32,335 nt of DNA from Shewanella abyssi. GTDB taxonomy: Bacteria; Pseudomonadota; Gammaproteobacteria; Enterobacterales; Shewanellaceae. Every line of letters starts with the position of its first letter. Position 1 is the first letter of the stretch. A model generated the notes under the pieces. It had not been told where the DNA came from, ran no database searches, and saw only the letters and a program-made list of their open reading frames with translations. This document shows positions 16,075 to 23,166 of the stretch, one piece after another. The DNA lies in contig NZ_JAKIKR010000054.1 of NCBI RefSeq assembly GCF_023284025.1, forward strand, positions 1-32,335, in the 5' to 3' direction. The position numbers and the translations under genes are program-made.

Positions 16075-16090
16075 TACAGCTAGAGCTGTA
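16075..16090. promoter_or_regulatory. Perfect palindrome upstream of aroG
   Basis: TACAGCT-AG-AGCTGTA is a perfect 16-base dyad in the 433-base gap between the TPR lipoprotein gene and aroG. It matches no operator I know; the half order is opposite to a LexA box. The rest of 15930-16150 shows nothing recognisable. Confidence 0.3.
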
Positions 16091-16152
16091 CTGTCATTAG
16101 CTGAGTGTAGTGATGTTTGAGTGCATTATGCTGCCTTGAAAAGAATAATTTG

Positions 16153-16188
16153 ATGTTTAACGGCAATGAATGGGCTACATATGAATGA
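16153..16188 (+). other. 11-codon open frame in the aroG leader (MFNGNEWATYE)
   Basis: A short frame containing one each of Phe, Trp and Tyr lies 175 bases upstream of aroG. Its ribosome site is weak (GAAAAGAAT). It could be an aromatic leader peptide or chance. Confidence 0.2.
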
Positions 16189-16265
16189 AACTAATGTAAA
16201 AGGGTTTTGGTAAGTCTTTCTAAAACATATGCTTAAATTTATTTATTGTTATTTTTGATAACTTG

Positions 16266-16312
16266 ATTGCAATGTGAAGAGATACTGGATAAATTGAACT
16301 CAGTATCGCAAT
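16266..16312 (+). promoter_or_regulatory. Stem-loop in the aroG leader
   Basis: GATACTG (16281-16287) pairs with CAGTATC (16301-16307), and an outer ATTGC/GCAAT (16266-16270, 16308-16312) extends the stem across a bulge. ATTTTTATTTTT follows 12 bases later. It could be an attenuator or an mRNA leader structure. Confidence 0.35.
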
Positions 16313-16362
16313 TGAGAGTCCCATTTTTATTTTTCATACGCTAGACGGAGCGCAGTATTACC

Positions 16363-17412
16363 ATGTATTACCAAAATGATGATGTTCGAATTAATAAGAT
16401 TAAAGAGTTGTTACCTCCAATTGCTATCTTGGAGCGATTTCCGGCAACAGAGAACGCATCAGCGACCGTATTTAATGCGCGTGAAAGCATCCACAATATT
16501 TTAGCTAAAAAAGATGACCGCCTGTTAGTGGTCATTGGTCCTTGCTCTATTCATGATCCGATAGCCGCGGTTGAATACGGCAAGCGTCTTGTGGAGTTAC
16601 GCAAGCAATACAAAGATCAGTTAGAGATTGTCATGCGAGTCTATTTTGAAAAGCCTCGTACCACCGTCGGCTGGAAAGGCTTAATCAACGATCCAAATAT
16701 GGATAATAGTTTCAAGCTAAATGATGGCCTGCGCACAGCACGAAAGCTATTGCTGGATCTCAATGATATGGGCTTACCTGCAGCGGGTGAGTTTCTTGAC
16801 ATGATCACGCCGCAGTATGTGGCTGATCTAATGTGCTGGGGTGCAATTGGCGCCCGTACCACCGAATCACAGGTGCATAGAGAACTCGCTTCTGGTCTTT
16901 CTAGTCCGGTTGGTTTTAAAAATGGCACCGATGGCACCATTAAAGTGGCTATCGATGCGATTGGCGCAGCAAGTGCTCCGCATCACTTCTTATCGGTGAC
17001 TAAATTTGGGCACTCTGCGATTGTTGAAACCAAGGGTAACCCTGATTGCCATATCATCCTACGTGGTGGTAAAGAGCCTAATTATAGTGCTGCACATGTG
17101 GCTGAGATTAATCAGCAGCTGGATAAAGCTGGCCTAGCTAAAAACATCATGATCGACTTTAGCCATGCTAACAGCCGCAAGCAATTTGCACTGCAGATGT
17201 CAGTCGCTGACGATGTGGCTGGGCAAATAAGCGCAGGTGAAACTTCAATATTTGGTGTAATGGTTGAGAGTAATTTGGTTGAAGGTCGTCAAGATCCAGT
17301 TGAAGGGCAATCGCTTTGTTATGGTCAGAGCGTCACCGATGCTTGTATTGGTTGGGATGATACAGAGAAAATGCTCAGCGTATTGAATCAGAGTGTTATT
17401 AACCGCCGCTAA
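16363..17412 (+). CDS. aroG: 3-deoxy-7-phosphoheptulonate (DAHP) synthase AroG
   Basis: This 349-residue class I DAHP synthase joins phosphoenolpyruvate and erythrose 4-phosphate in the first step of the shikimate pathway. It follows E. coli AroG (350 residues) from end to end. The start is MYYQNDDVRINKIKELLPP. The PEP/metal regions IGPCSIHDP, MRVYFEKPRTTVGWKGLIND, GARTTESQVHRELASGLS and DFSHANSRKQ are all present. The N-terminal residues that form the Phe site in AroG are conserved in type, so Phe feedback is likely but not proven. It is a single gene with a long leader and a strong terminator. Confidence 0.95.
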   Translation: MYYQNDDVRINKIKELLPPIAILERFPATENASATVFNARESIHNILAKKDDRLLVVIGPCSIHDPIAAVEYGKRLVELRKQYKDQLEIVMRVYFEKPRTTVGWKGLINDPNMDNSFKLNDGLRTARKLLLDLNDMGLPAAGEFLDMITPQYVADLMCWGAIGARTTESQVHRELASGLSSPVGFKNGTDGTIKVAIDAIGAASAPHHFLSVTKFGHSAIVETKGNPDCHIILRGGKEPNYSAAHVAEINQQLDKAGLAKNIMIDFSHANSRKQFALQMSVADDVAGQISAGETSIFGVMVESNLVEGRQDPVEGQSLCYGQSVTDACIGWDDTEKMLSVLNQSVINRR

Positions 17413-17445
17413 TTGCTAATTGCTTTAACTCTATTTGACTCGATG

Positions 17446-17473
17446 AAACCTAGTGCTGGCACTGGGTTTTTTT
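17446..17473 (+). terminator. aroG terminator
   Basis: An AAACCTAGTGC/GCACTGGGTTT stem with one G-T pair, followed by a T7 run. Confidence 0.9.
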
Positions 17474-17567
17474 ATGGGTGGATTTTAGTCAATGCAACAA
17501 CGCATCGTTATCGTTGAAGTCTAAATATTAGTAACTAATGGATAGAAAGCTGTTTGTTTTAGTCACG

Positions 17568-17594
17568 ACAAAAAGAGCGACATGGCTCTTTATT
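17568..17594 (-). terminator. Terminator of the blaI-blaR1-like operon
   Basis: An AAAGAGC/GCTCTTT stem; on the minus strand it runs into a T5 stretch. It lies 66 bases past the M56 gene stop. Confidence 0.75.
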
Positions 17595-17659
17595 TGATAA
17601 ACCCCATTAGCCGATAAGCCAATTGGTTTATGTAGTCGTCATTGACCCTAAGTCAGAGC

Positions 17660-18856
17660 TTATTTCGAAGTCACTTTGATCCGCTCAATATCACTCGTTG
17701 GTGCTTCGATAACAAAGTCTAGCTGCACCATTGCACCTTTAACGCCCATTTTTGATTCACTATAACGCCATTTTTTAAGGGCTTCGGTCGCTGATGCATC
17801 AAATACAGCAGTCGGTGATGATTTTATTACTTTAATATTGTTAACTGCGCCTTGGGAGCTGATATCAAACTGCATCACCACAAAACCATTTTGGTTAGCT
17901 TTCACTGCGGCAGCTGGATACGCAGGTTCTATTCTAATCACTGGGTGAATATCACTACCTTTATCATCACCAGCCAGTACCTGTTGATTGAGGAAAAGAC
18001 TGCTTAAACCGAGTGTAATCGTCAGTCCCAATACTGCTAATCCACTTTGGCCTTTCTGTCGTGTTTTCATTTGCATTATACGCTCCTTGAGTATGTGTTT
18101 ATTTCCATAGTGTGTGTGCAAAAGGCCGTGATTAGCTTGTTGTGAGTAAGCTAAAAGCATTTTGCTGTAAATTATTTTCTCTTCTGTATTGAGTGTCTCA
18201 GTAACCTCTGCATCACAGGCTAACTCTTGATCATCTCTAAAACGTCGGTAAGCCAACCAAAAGAGTGGGTTAAACCAGAAAATGGCTAATATCCCGTAGG
18301 CTAAAAGATTACAGGGCAGATCGCGTCGCTTGTGGTGATATTGCTCATGAGCAATAACCGAACGTTGTTTTAGTTGATTTAGAATGAGGAAGTCAGTGGG
18401 GAGCACTATTTTAGGGGCAATAATCCCAACTAACATAGGCGATTGCACTTTTGGGTGGCTATAGGTGGGCAAATACGAATCTAGCTGGTCCACTTTTTTG
18501 GCCGTTCGAAGTAACTTCTTCAGGTAAGTTCCCTGTAGAAATAACGTCAGACTCATAAGGATAAAACCAATCCCCCAAATAGTGATTAGCGTTTGGCTGT
18601 ACCAAGTTGACTCGTTCTGGGCTATCGCTTTGCCCGCCTTGATGCTGTAATACGCTATCTGGTTTGATTGCACCGATATGAACTGACCTGGTAGGTAATT
18701 GATTAGTAAGGAGCTTAATAAAATCAGTGGTAACAGCATCCATAAGCTATAGGTTTTATGGGCACCTAAGTGCTTTTGCAAAGCACTATGTCCAAGTAGC
18801 AATATGCCGCAAACAAAGCTGAGCAACACTGTTTGTTGAAAGAGCCAGAGCATCAT
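17660..18856 (-). CDS. BlaR1/MecR1-type M56 metallopeptidase with TonB C-terminal domain
   Basis: The protein has 398 residues. The first 110 hold several membrane segments (3-25, 37-54, 88-108). Then comes the zinc protease site HEQYH (170-174) with the third ligand E211 in DDQELACDA, and another membrane segment (183-202). After a fourth anchor near 275-292 comes a TonB C-terminal domain (about 303-385: EPAYPAAAVKANQNGFVVMQ..ALKKWRY). True BlaR1 has a penicillin-binding sensor in this place; here it is replaced by the TonB-like domain. By family analogy it senses an envelope signal and relieves repression by the upstream BlaI-like protein. The start codon overlaps the blaI stop as ATGA, and GAGGAG lies nine bases before it. 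Confidence 0.85.
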   Translation of the reverse strand: MMLWLFQQTVLLSFVCGILLLGHSALQKHLGAHKTYSLWMLLPLILLSSLLINYLPGQFISVQSNQIAYYSIKAGKAIAQNESTWYSQTLITIWGIGFILMSLTLFLQGTYLKKLLRTAKKVDQLDSYLPTYSHPKVQSPMLVGIIAPKIVLPTDFLILNQLKQRSVIAHEQYHHKRRDLPCNLLAYGILAIFWFNPLFWLAYRRFRDDQELACDAEVTETLNTEEKIIYSKMLLAYSQQANHGLLHTHYGNKHILKERIMQMKTRQKGQSGLAVLGLTITLGLSSLFLNQQVLAGDDKGSDIHPVIRIEPAYPAAAVKANQNGFVVMQFDISSQGAVNNIKVIKSSPTAVFDASATEALKKWRYSESKMGVKGAMVQLDFVIEAPTSDIERIKVTSK

Positions 18857-19230
18857 GAGTGATTCTCCTCTTGCCAGGTGTCGATCAGCTGTTGTAACTC
18901 CTCAATATCCTTAGCACTCAGTTTATTTTCACGGGCGAAACCCGCTACCAAAGGAGCGACTCGACCGGAAAACAACCGCTCAATAAAGGACTCACTCTCC
19001 TTTAGTTGATAGTCACTTTGATCAATTAAAGGCCGGTATAAGTACGAACGACCCTGTTTTTCGAATCCAATGGCTTGTTTTTTAACGAGTCGATTCAGCA
19101 GCGTTTTGATGGTCTTTTCATGCCAGTCATTACTTTGCGCCAATTGAGCGACCACTTCACTGGCACTCATTGGTGAATTTTGCCAAAGAATATTGAGCAC
19201 ACTGAGCTCTGCATTGCTTATCTCTTTCAT
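18853..19230 (-). CDS. BlaI/MecI/CopY-family winged-helix repressor
   Basis: This 125-residue cytosolic repressor has an N-terminal winged helix (ISNAELSVLNILWQNSPMSASEVVAQL..KTIKTLLNRLVKKQAI) and a C-terminal dimerisation helix region (FARENKLSAKDIEELQQLIDTW). The family is inactivated by cleavage when its M56 partner is triggered. It is translationally coupled to that partner by a 4-base overlap. Two perfect BlaI-like operators lie 12-50 bases upstream of its start, so it should repress its own operon. No beta-lactamase gene is present in the window. Confidence 0.9.
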   Translation of the reverse strand: MKEISNAELSVLNILWQNSPMSASEVVAQLAQSNDWHEKTIKTLLNRLVKKQAIGFEKQGRSYLYRPLIDQSDYQLKESESFIERLFSGRVAPLVAGFARENKLSAKDIEELQQLIDTWQEENHS

Positions 19231-19241
19231 GAACAGTCTCG

Positions 19242-19279
19242 ATTACATTTGTAATTTCACTTAGGATTACAAATGTAAT
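19242..19279. promoter_or_regulatory. Twin BlaI-type operators
   Basis: ATTACATTTGTAAT (19242-19255) and ATTACAAATGTAAT (19266-19279) are each palindromes with the BlaI/MecI core TACA-N2-TGTA. Together they form a larger perfect dyad. Their centres are 24 bases apart, and they cover the probable blaI promoter. The divergent gene at 19473 shares the same intergenic region. Confidence 0.8.
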
Positions 19280-19472
19280 CGAAAGATGCAAGCTTAAATG
19301 TAAATAAATTGGTCGTGACTTACTTAATTGTAACGTTTGTAACCAGGGGCGTTGACTGTTGTGGCTTAGGGAGGGGATTTTTTGTTACTACAGTACATCT
19401 TTTATGTACCACTTTATGTTGAGTGACGATAGAATGCTGCAAATTAATACCCTAAACAAGGATTGTAACGGT

Positions 19473-20120
19473 ATGAAAGTAAGTCAACTCTGTTATTGGA
19501 TTTCCTATTCAGTACTTTTTTATTTCAGCTTTTGTCTGAATCTGTATGCATCTGACGATGTCGATATGACGATAGACAAAATATCTAAACGCTTGCCTAT
19601 TTTTAGCCAAAAACTCAGCTTTTATCTCCCAAATGGTTGGAAGTTAGCTTTCTCACATTTAGAGGATGGTATGTTTACCGCTGAATTCCTACCTAAAAAT
19701 GAAGAGTTACGCAATTGGGCTTCAATGGTGTGTATTCAAGGTTTTAAAGGTTTATCTGACAATATTGAGCCGGTGGACTTTCTCGATACGATGGCAGAGA
19801 CTTATCGAGACAGCTGCCATGGTGAGGTGCTGTATCAACGTGTCGAAGACGAATTCATTAATGGTCATCAGACGGCAAGTGCGATTATGGGGTGTACTCG
19901 AATGCCCAATACTCATCTCACTGAGTTACCAGCTAATGTGTATAAAGAGTTAGCGCATTTAGGTGAGATAGGTCATTACACTGCGGTAAAAGGTGAAAAA
20001 GATCTGTACCTCATTCATAAGTCTATAAGGGGAAGGGAGTTTACTTCAACATCTGCACCGCTTGAAAAAACTAATTATCGTGAGTTTATGTCAGCGATAA
20101 CGCCTTTCAAGCTAAATTAA
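19473..20120 (+). CDS. Exported protein of unknown function, divergent from blaI
   Basis: This 215-residue protein has a signal peptide or N-terminal anchor (MKVSQLCYWISYSVLFYFSF...LYASDD). The mature part has LSFYLPNGWKLAFSHLEDGMFTAEFLPKNE and IMGCTRMP and three cysteines (VCIQG, DSCHG, MGCTR). I recognise no family, though the layout recalls small periplasmic lipid- or stress-related proteins. The ATG at 19473 was chosen because it starts the signal peptide and has AAGGA ten bases upstream; upstream in-frame ATGs reach to 19359. Because BlaI operators lie in the shared upstream region, it may belong to the BlaI regulon; its own promoter was not identified. Confidence 0.65.
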   Translation: MKVSQLCYWISYSVLFYFSFCLNLYASDDVDMTIDKISKRLPIFSQKLSFYLPNGWKLAFSHLEDGMFTAEFLPKNEELRNWASMVCIQGFKGLSDNIEPVDFLDTMAETYRDSCHGEVLYQRVEDEFINGHQTASAIMGCTRMPNTHLTELPANVYKELAHLGEIGHYTAVKGEKDLYLIHKSIRGREFTSTSAPLEKTNYREFMSAITPFKLN

Positions 20121-20126
20121 CGGGTT

Positions 20127-20168
20127 ACGCTCAGTGGCATTTTTATAGCACTGGCACTGAGCGTCTGT
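20127..20168 (+). terminator. Probable terminator after the exported protein
   Basis: ACGCTCAGTG (20127-20136) and CACTGAGCGT (20155-20164) form a perfect 10-bp stem with an 18-base loop; CTGTTTT follows. Further downstream, AGCAG..GACTAA/TTAGTC..CTGCTTTTT (20225-20286) gives a second nested stem with a T5 tail. Confidence 0.55.
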
Positions 20169-20355
20169 TTTGGTTATCAGATCTTAATGTACAGAATGTA
20201 TTTCCTCCCTTGCTGCATCTCTAGAGCAGTATGAAGAGCTCAGACTAAAGCATTAGCCGGTATTTATTGTTAGTCCGCTGCTTTTTCGTTATCCGCCCCA
20301 TGCCACGATTCAATATTTGTCATCTAAGCTAGAACAAATCACTTTTTGATAAGTT

Positions 20356-20384
20356 AGACTTTTAACCGTATAGACGTCTATAAT
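20356..20384 (+). promoter_or_regulatory. Three tandem MetJ boxes overlapping the btuB promoter
   Basis: Three adjacent 8-base units in register read AGACTTTT, AACCGTAT and AGACGTCT. They match the met box AGACGTCT at 6, 5 and 8 of 8 positions. The last overlaps a perfect -10 TATAAT (20379-20384), and the array covers the -35 region. MetJ binds at least two adjacent boxes, so SAM-bound MetJ should block this promoter. The transcript would begin near 20391, upstream of the riboswitch. Confidence 0.65.
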
Positions 20385-20455
20385 GCGCGGGCTTAGTAAC
20401 AACCGATGTTATTACTGGGTACAAAAAATTAAAAATAACTAACTAGTCAGCTTTA

Positions 20456-20660
20456 TTGGTGCCTTCACTTTCAGCTTAATTGTTGGGTAAGGATAATCGG
20501 GAAGTCAGTTAAATTCTGACACTGCCCCCGCAACGGTGAATGGTGAGAGACAGGCGTATTAAAGCTTGTGCTCGCATATCGAGAATCAAATCGGTATAGA
20601 ACCTAAGTCCGGAGACCGGCCCGTAAAGTGATTTCGATGATTTCGGCGGGCAGATCTCGA
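20456..20660 (+). promoter_or_regulatory. Cobalamin (adenosylcobalamin-type) riboswitch
   Basis: The conserved blocks appear in order: GGTGCC (20458-20463), GGATAATCGGGAA, AATTCTGACACTGCC, CCCGCAACGGTGA, then the B12 box AGTCCGGAGACCGGCC (20606-20621). The 3' limit is approximate. It sits about 100 bases before the btuB start. I see no T-run terminator between, so control is probably at translation. The rest of 20661-20759 shows nothing more than the ribosome site. Confidence 0.95.
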
Positions 20661-20759
20661 AGTGCGATAATGTGCAAATATAGCGATGGAATTTTAGCGC
20701 TTAATCCTTTGTCATTTCGTGACGCATTTGCCCCGTTTTCCTTTAGGAGTCAAGGGTAA

Positions 20760-22610
20760 ATGGGTACAAAACCATCTAAAATTGCGTTGCTAATCAGCGG
20801 CGTATTCAGCTTAACTGCATTGCCAATAATAGCGGCAGAATCCAACCAATCAGTGACTATCGTTGAAACTATTACCGTTACTGGTACTCGTTTCGATCGA
20901 ACTAGTGAGCAGCAGCTTACCGTTATAAACACCATTGAGCGTGAAGAGATTGAACGCCTTAATCCCAAATCAGTCGCAGATGTATTAGAAACACTGCCGG
21001 GTGTTAGCGTTGTGCGTAATGGTGGTGCAGGGCAAAATACTTCTATTAGCTTACGTGGTACAAATTCAAGCCACGTTTTAGTCATTATTGATGGTGTTAA
21101 GGTCGGTTCTGCGACATTGGGCAGCGTGAGTTTCAATAGCTTGTCTCCAGAAAGTATTGAGCGCATTGAAGTTTTGAAAGGTCCAAGAGCTTCAGTTTGG
21201 GGCAGTGATGCCATAGGCGGAGTTATCCAGATTTTTACTCGCCAACTTAAAAACGATGAATGGTATGTTGGTGCTGAATATGGCAGTAACGATTACATTC
21301 GTGGTTCTGCCGGTCTTGGTATGGAACATGGTGAGGGCAGCAGCACATTATCGGTGAACCGTGAGCAATCAAATGGCTATGATGTTTATCAAGGTGTGGA
21401 CGCAGAGAATGATGATGACGGTTATAGTCGTACTTCGATAACGCTTAAAGGTTCACAGGCGCTGACGCAGCAATGGCAAGCATTGTGGAGTGGCCAATAC
21501 GATAAGGGTAATACTCAGTACGATGACAAATATGGCAGTGGCGGGGCTGACGAGTCAGACTACGGCAACTATATTTGGAACTTAGGTGCACAATACAGCG
21601 GCGAAAAACTAACCAGTAAATTATCGGTTAATCAGTCTCGAGATTATAACGAGAATTTTCGTGGTGATAATAAAGATGTCGCTATTGCTGAGTTTGAAAC
21701 CAAGCGCAAACAAGTCAATTGGAGCAATCAGTACTTTGTTACAGACGGCCTAAACCTCAATGGTGGACTAGATTGGTCAAATGAGGCGGTGCTTGGAGAT
21801 TATGCTCAAGATGAAAGAGATACTTTTGGCGCGTATATATTGGTTGGTAAGCAGTGGCAGCAGTTACTTGCTGAAGTTGCGCTTCGCTATGATGATGTTG
21901 AAAATATCGACAGTGAAACCACTTATAATGTCAGTCTAGCGTATCAGTTTGATGAACAGTGGCGCTTATCAGCGACTACAGGTACCGCCTTTAAAGTGCC
22001 GACTTTTAATGACTTGTATTGGCCGGATTCTGGTAATCCAGATCTGCTATCTGAGACCTCTGAAAGCTATGATGTAACCTTGAATTATCAACGTAATGAC
22101 GTTCAGGCTTATATTAGCTTATTCAAAAATGACATTGATAACCTGATTGCCTGGGCGCCTACAGGCAAGTTTGACGATAATGGTTGGGAGATCTGGAAGC
22201 CTGCCAATGTAAACAATGCAGAAATTTCAGGTGTTGAGTTCTTTACCAAGTTTGCATTATTGGGTTTAGAGCATCAACTTGCTTATACCTATTTAGATAC
22301 TGAAGACAAAGCTACAGCAGAGCCGCTTATTGGTCGCAGTGAGAGCGAAGTTAACTATTCGTTGAGCTACCAATGGCAAGATTTTGACTTGCTAGCTAAC
22401 TACCACTACCAAGGTAAGCGTTATGCTGGATACGAACAGTATTTAGATGCCTATCATCAGCTTGATTTCGCTGTGGGTTATGCGCTAACGGATAACTGGC
22501 AATTACGTTTAAAAGCCAATAATGTGCTTGATGAGGATATTGCCTCTGTGACTAACTACATTAGCCCGGGTCGAGAGTTATTCTTTAGCGTGAGTTATAG
22601 TGCGCTATAA
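20760..22610 (+). CDS. btuB: TonB-dependent vitamin B12 receptor BtuB
   Basis: This 616-residue outer-membrane receptor takes up cobalamin. The signal peptide ends near ALPIIAAES. The TonB box ETITVTGTR is at residues 36-44. The plug domain follows (SVADVLETLPGVSVVRNGGAGQ, then HVLVIIDGVKVG and GPRASVWGSDAIGGVIQI), matching E. coli BtuB. The barrel occupies about residues 150-616, with alternating strands to FFSVSYSAL. The identification rests on the plug match and the cobalamin riboswitch directly upstream. AGGAG lies ten bases before the start. It is a monocistronic gene ending in a strong terminator; no btuCDF genes are next to it. Confidence 0.94.
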   Translation: MGTKPSKIALLISGVFSLTALPIIAAESNQSVTIVETITVTGTRFDRTSEQQLTVINTIEREEIERLNPKSVADVLETLPGVSVVRNGGAGQNTSISLRGTNSSHVLVIIDGVKVGSATLGSVSFNSLSPESIERIEVLKGPRASVWGSDAIGGVIQIFTRQLKNDEWYVGAEYGSNDYIRGSAGLGMEHGEGSSTLSVNREQSNGYDVYQGVDAENDDDGYSRTSITLKGSQALTQQWQALWSGQYDKGNTQYDDKYGSGGADESDYGNYIWNLGAQYSGEKLTSKLSVNQSRDYNENFRGDNKDVAIAEFETKRKQVNWSNQYFVTDGLNLNGGLDWSNEAVLGDYAQDERDTFGAYILVGKQWQQLLAEVALRYDDVENIDSETTYNVSLAYQFDEQWRLSATTGTAFKVPTFNDLYWPDSGNPDLLSETSESYDVTLNYQRNDVQAYISLFKNDIDNLIAWAPTGKFDDNGWEIWKPANVNNAEISGVEFFTKFALLGLEHQLAYTYLDTEDKATAEPLIGRSESEVNYSLSYQWQDFDLLANYHYQGKRYAGYEQYLDAYHQLDFAVGYALTDNWQLRLKANNVLDEDIASVTNYISPGRELFFSVSYSAL

Positions 22611-22646
22611 ATAGGCGATAGCCGAGGTATTGACTTAAATTATGTC

Positions 22647-22677
22647 AAAAAGCCAGTCTCAATGAGACTGGCTTTTT
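22647..22677 (+). terminator. btuB terminator
   Basis: A near-perfect 14-15-bp stem built on AAAAAGCCAGTCTC/GAGACTGGCTTTTT. The tail is T5. Confidence 0.93.
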
Positions 22678-22750
22678 GTTTTCTATATTTGGTGTGAGCC
22701 ATGAATTGTCAAATTATGCAGGTTAGATTGAACTGGAAAATGGCAGATAC

Positions 22751-22775
22751 AAAAAAACCTCGCAAGGCGAGGTTT
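22751..22775 (-). terminator. Terminator of tRNA-Phe
   Basis: CCTCGC/GCGAGG with a 3-base loop; the minus strand runs into a T7 stretch. It lies about 80 bases past the 3' end of the tRNA gene. The gap also holds a short TAAGGTCT tandem repeat (22787-22808). Confidence 0.8.
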
Positions 22776-22854
22776 GATGTTGAGTGCTTAAGGTCTTAAG
22801 GTCTTAACTTGCCTTAGACTCTGGTTTAAATGTTGCTACACCTAAACTAAATAT

Positions 22855-22930
22855 TGGTGCCCGAACCCGGAATCGAACCAGGGACACGAGGATTTTCAAT
22901 CCTCTGCTCTACCGACTGAGCTATTCGGGC
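22855..22930 (-). tRNA. tRNA-Phe (anticodon GAA)
   Basis: The 76-base cloverleaf on the minus strand begins GCCCGAATAGCTCAG and ends TTCGGGCACCA with encoded CCA. The acceptor GCCCGAA pairs with TTCGGGC, the anticodon stem AGGAT pairs with ATCCT around TTGAAAA (GAA at 22895-22897), and the T-arm is GGTTCGATTCC. No second tRNA is nearby. Confidence 0.97.
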
Positions 22931-23166
22931 AACGGGCGCTATTAAAAGGCTTTTACCGATTTGAGTCAACCCATTTTTGCTAAATGAGGCTTTTTTTTGT
23001 TTGCACGTTGGATTATCCAGCGTTTAGCTGCAGAACTGAACAGTTAGCTGTAAATCGCAGCGAGTCGGGGAAGTATGATGGTTTGTTGTGATTTTGTGAA
23101 TGTAATTGGGGTTTCAACGGTCTAGTATTTATAGACGATGGATAGTAATAGGTTAGGAGGATCTGC

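Noticed and set aside
16194..16211. TyrR box before aroG
   Set aside because: TGTAAA is present, but the second half reads TTGGTA instead of TTTACA, which is too weak to call.
20750..21214. 154-codon minus-strand frame inside btuB
   Set aside because: It is antisense to the TonB plug domain and has no other support.
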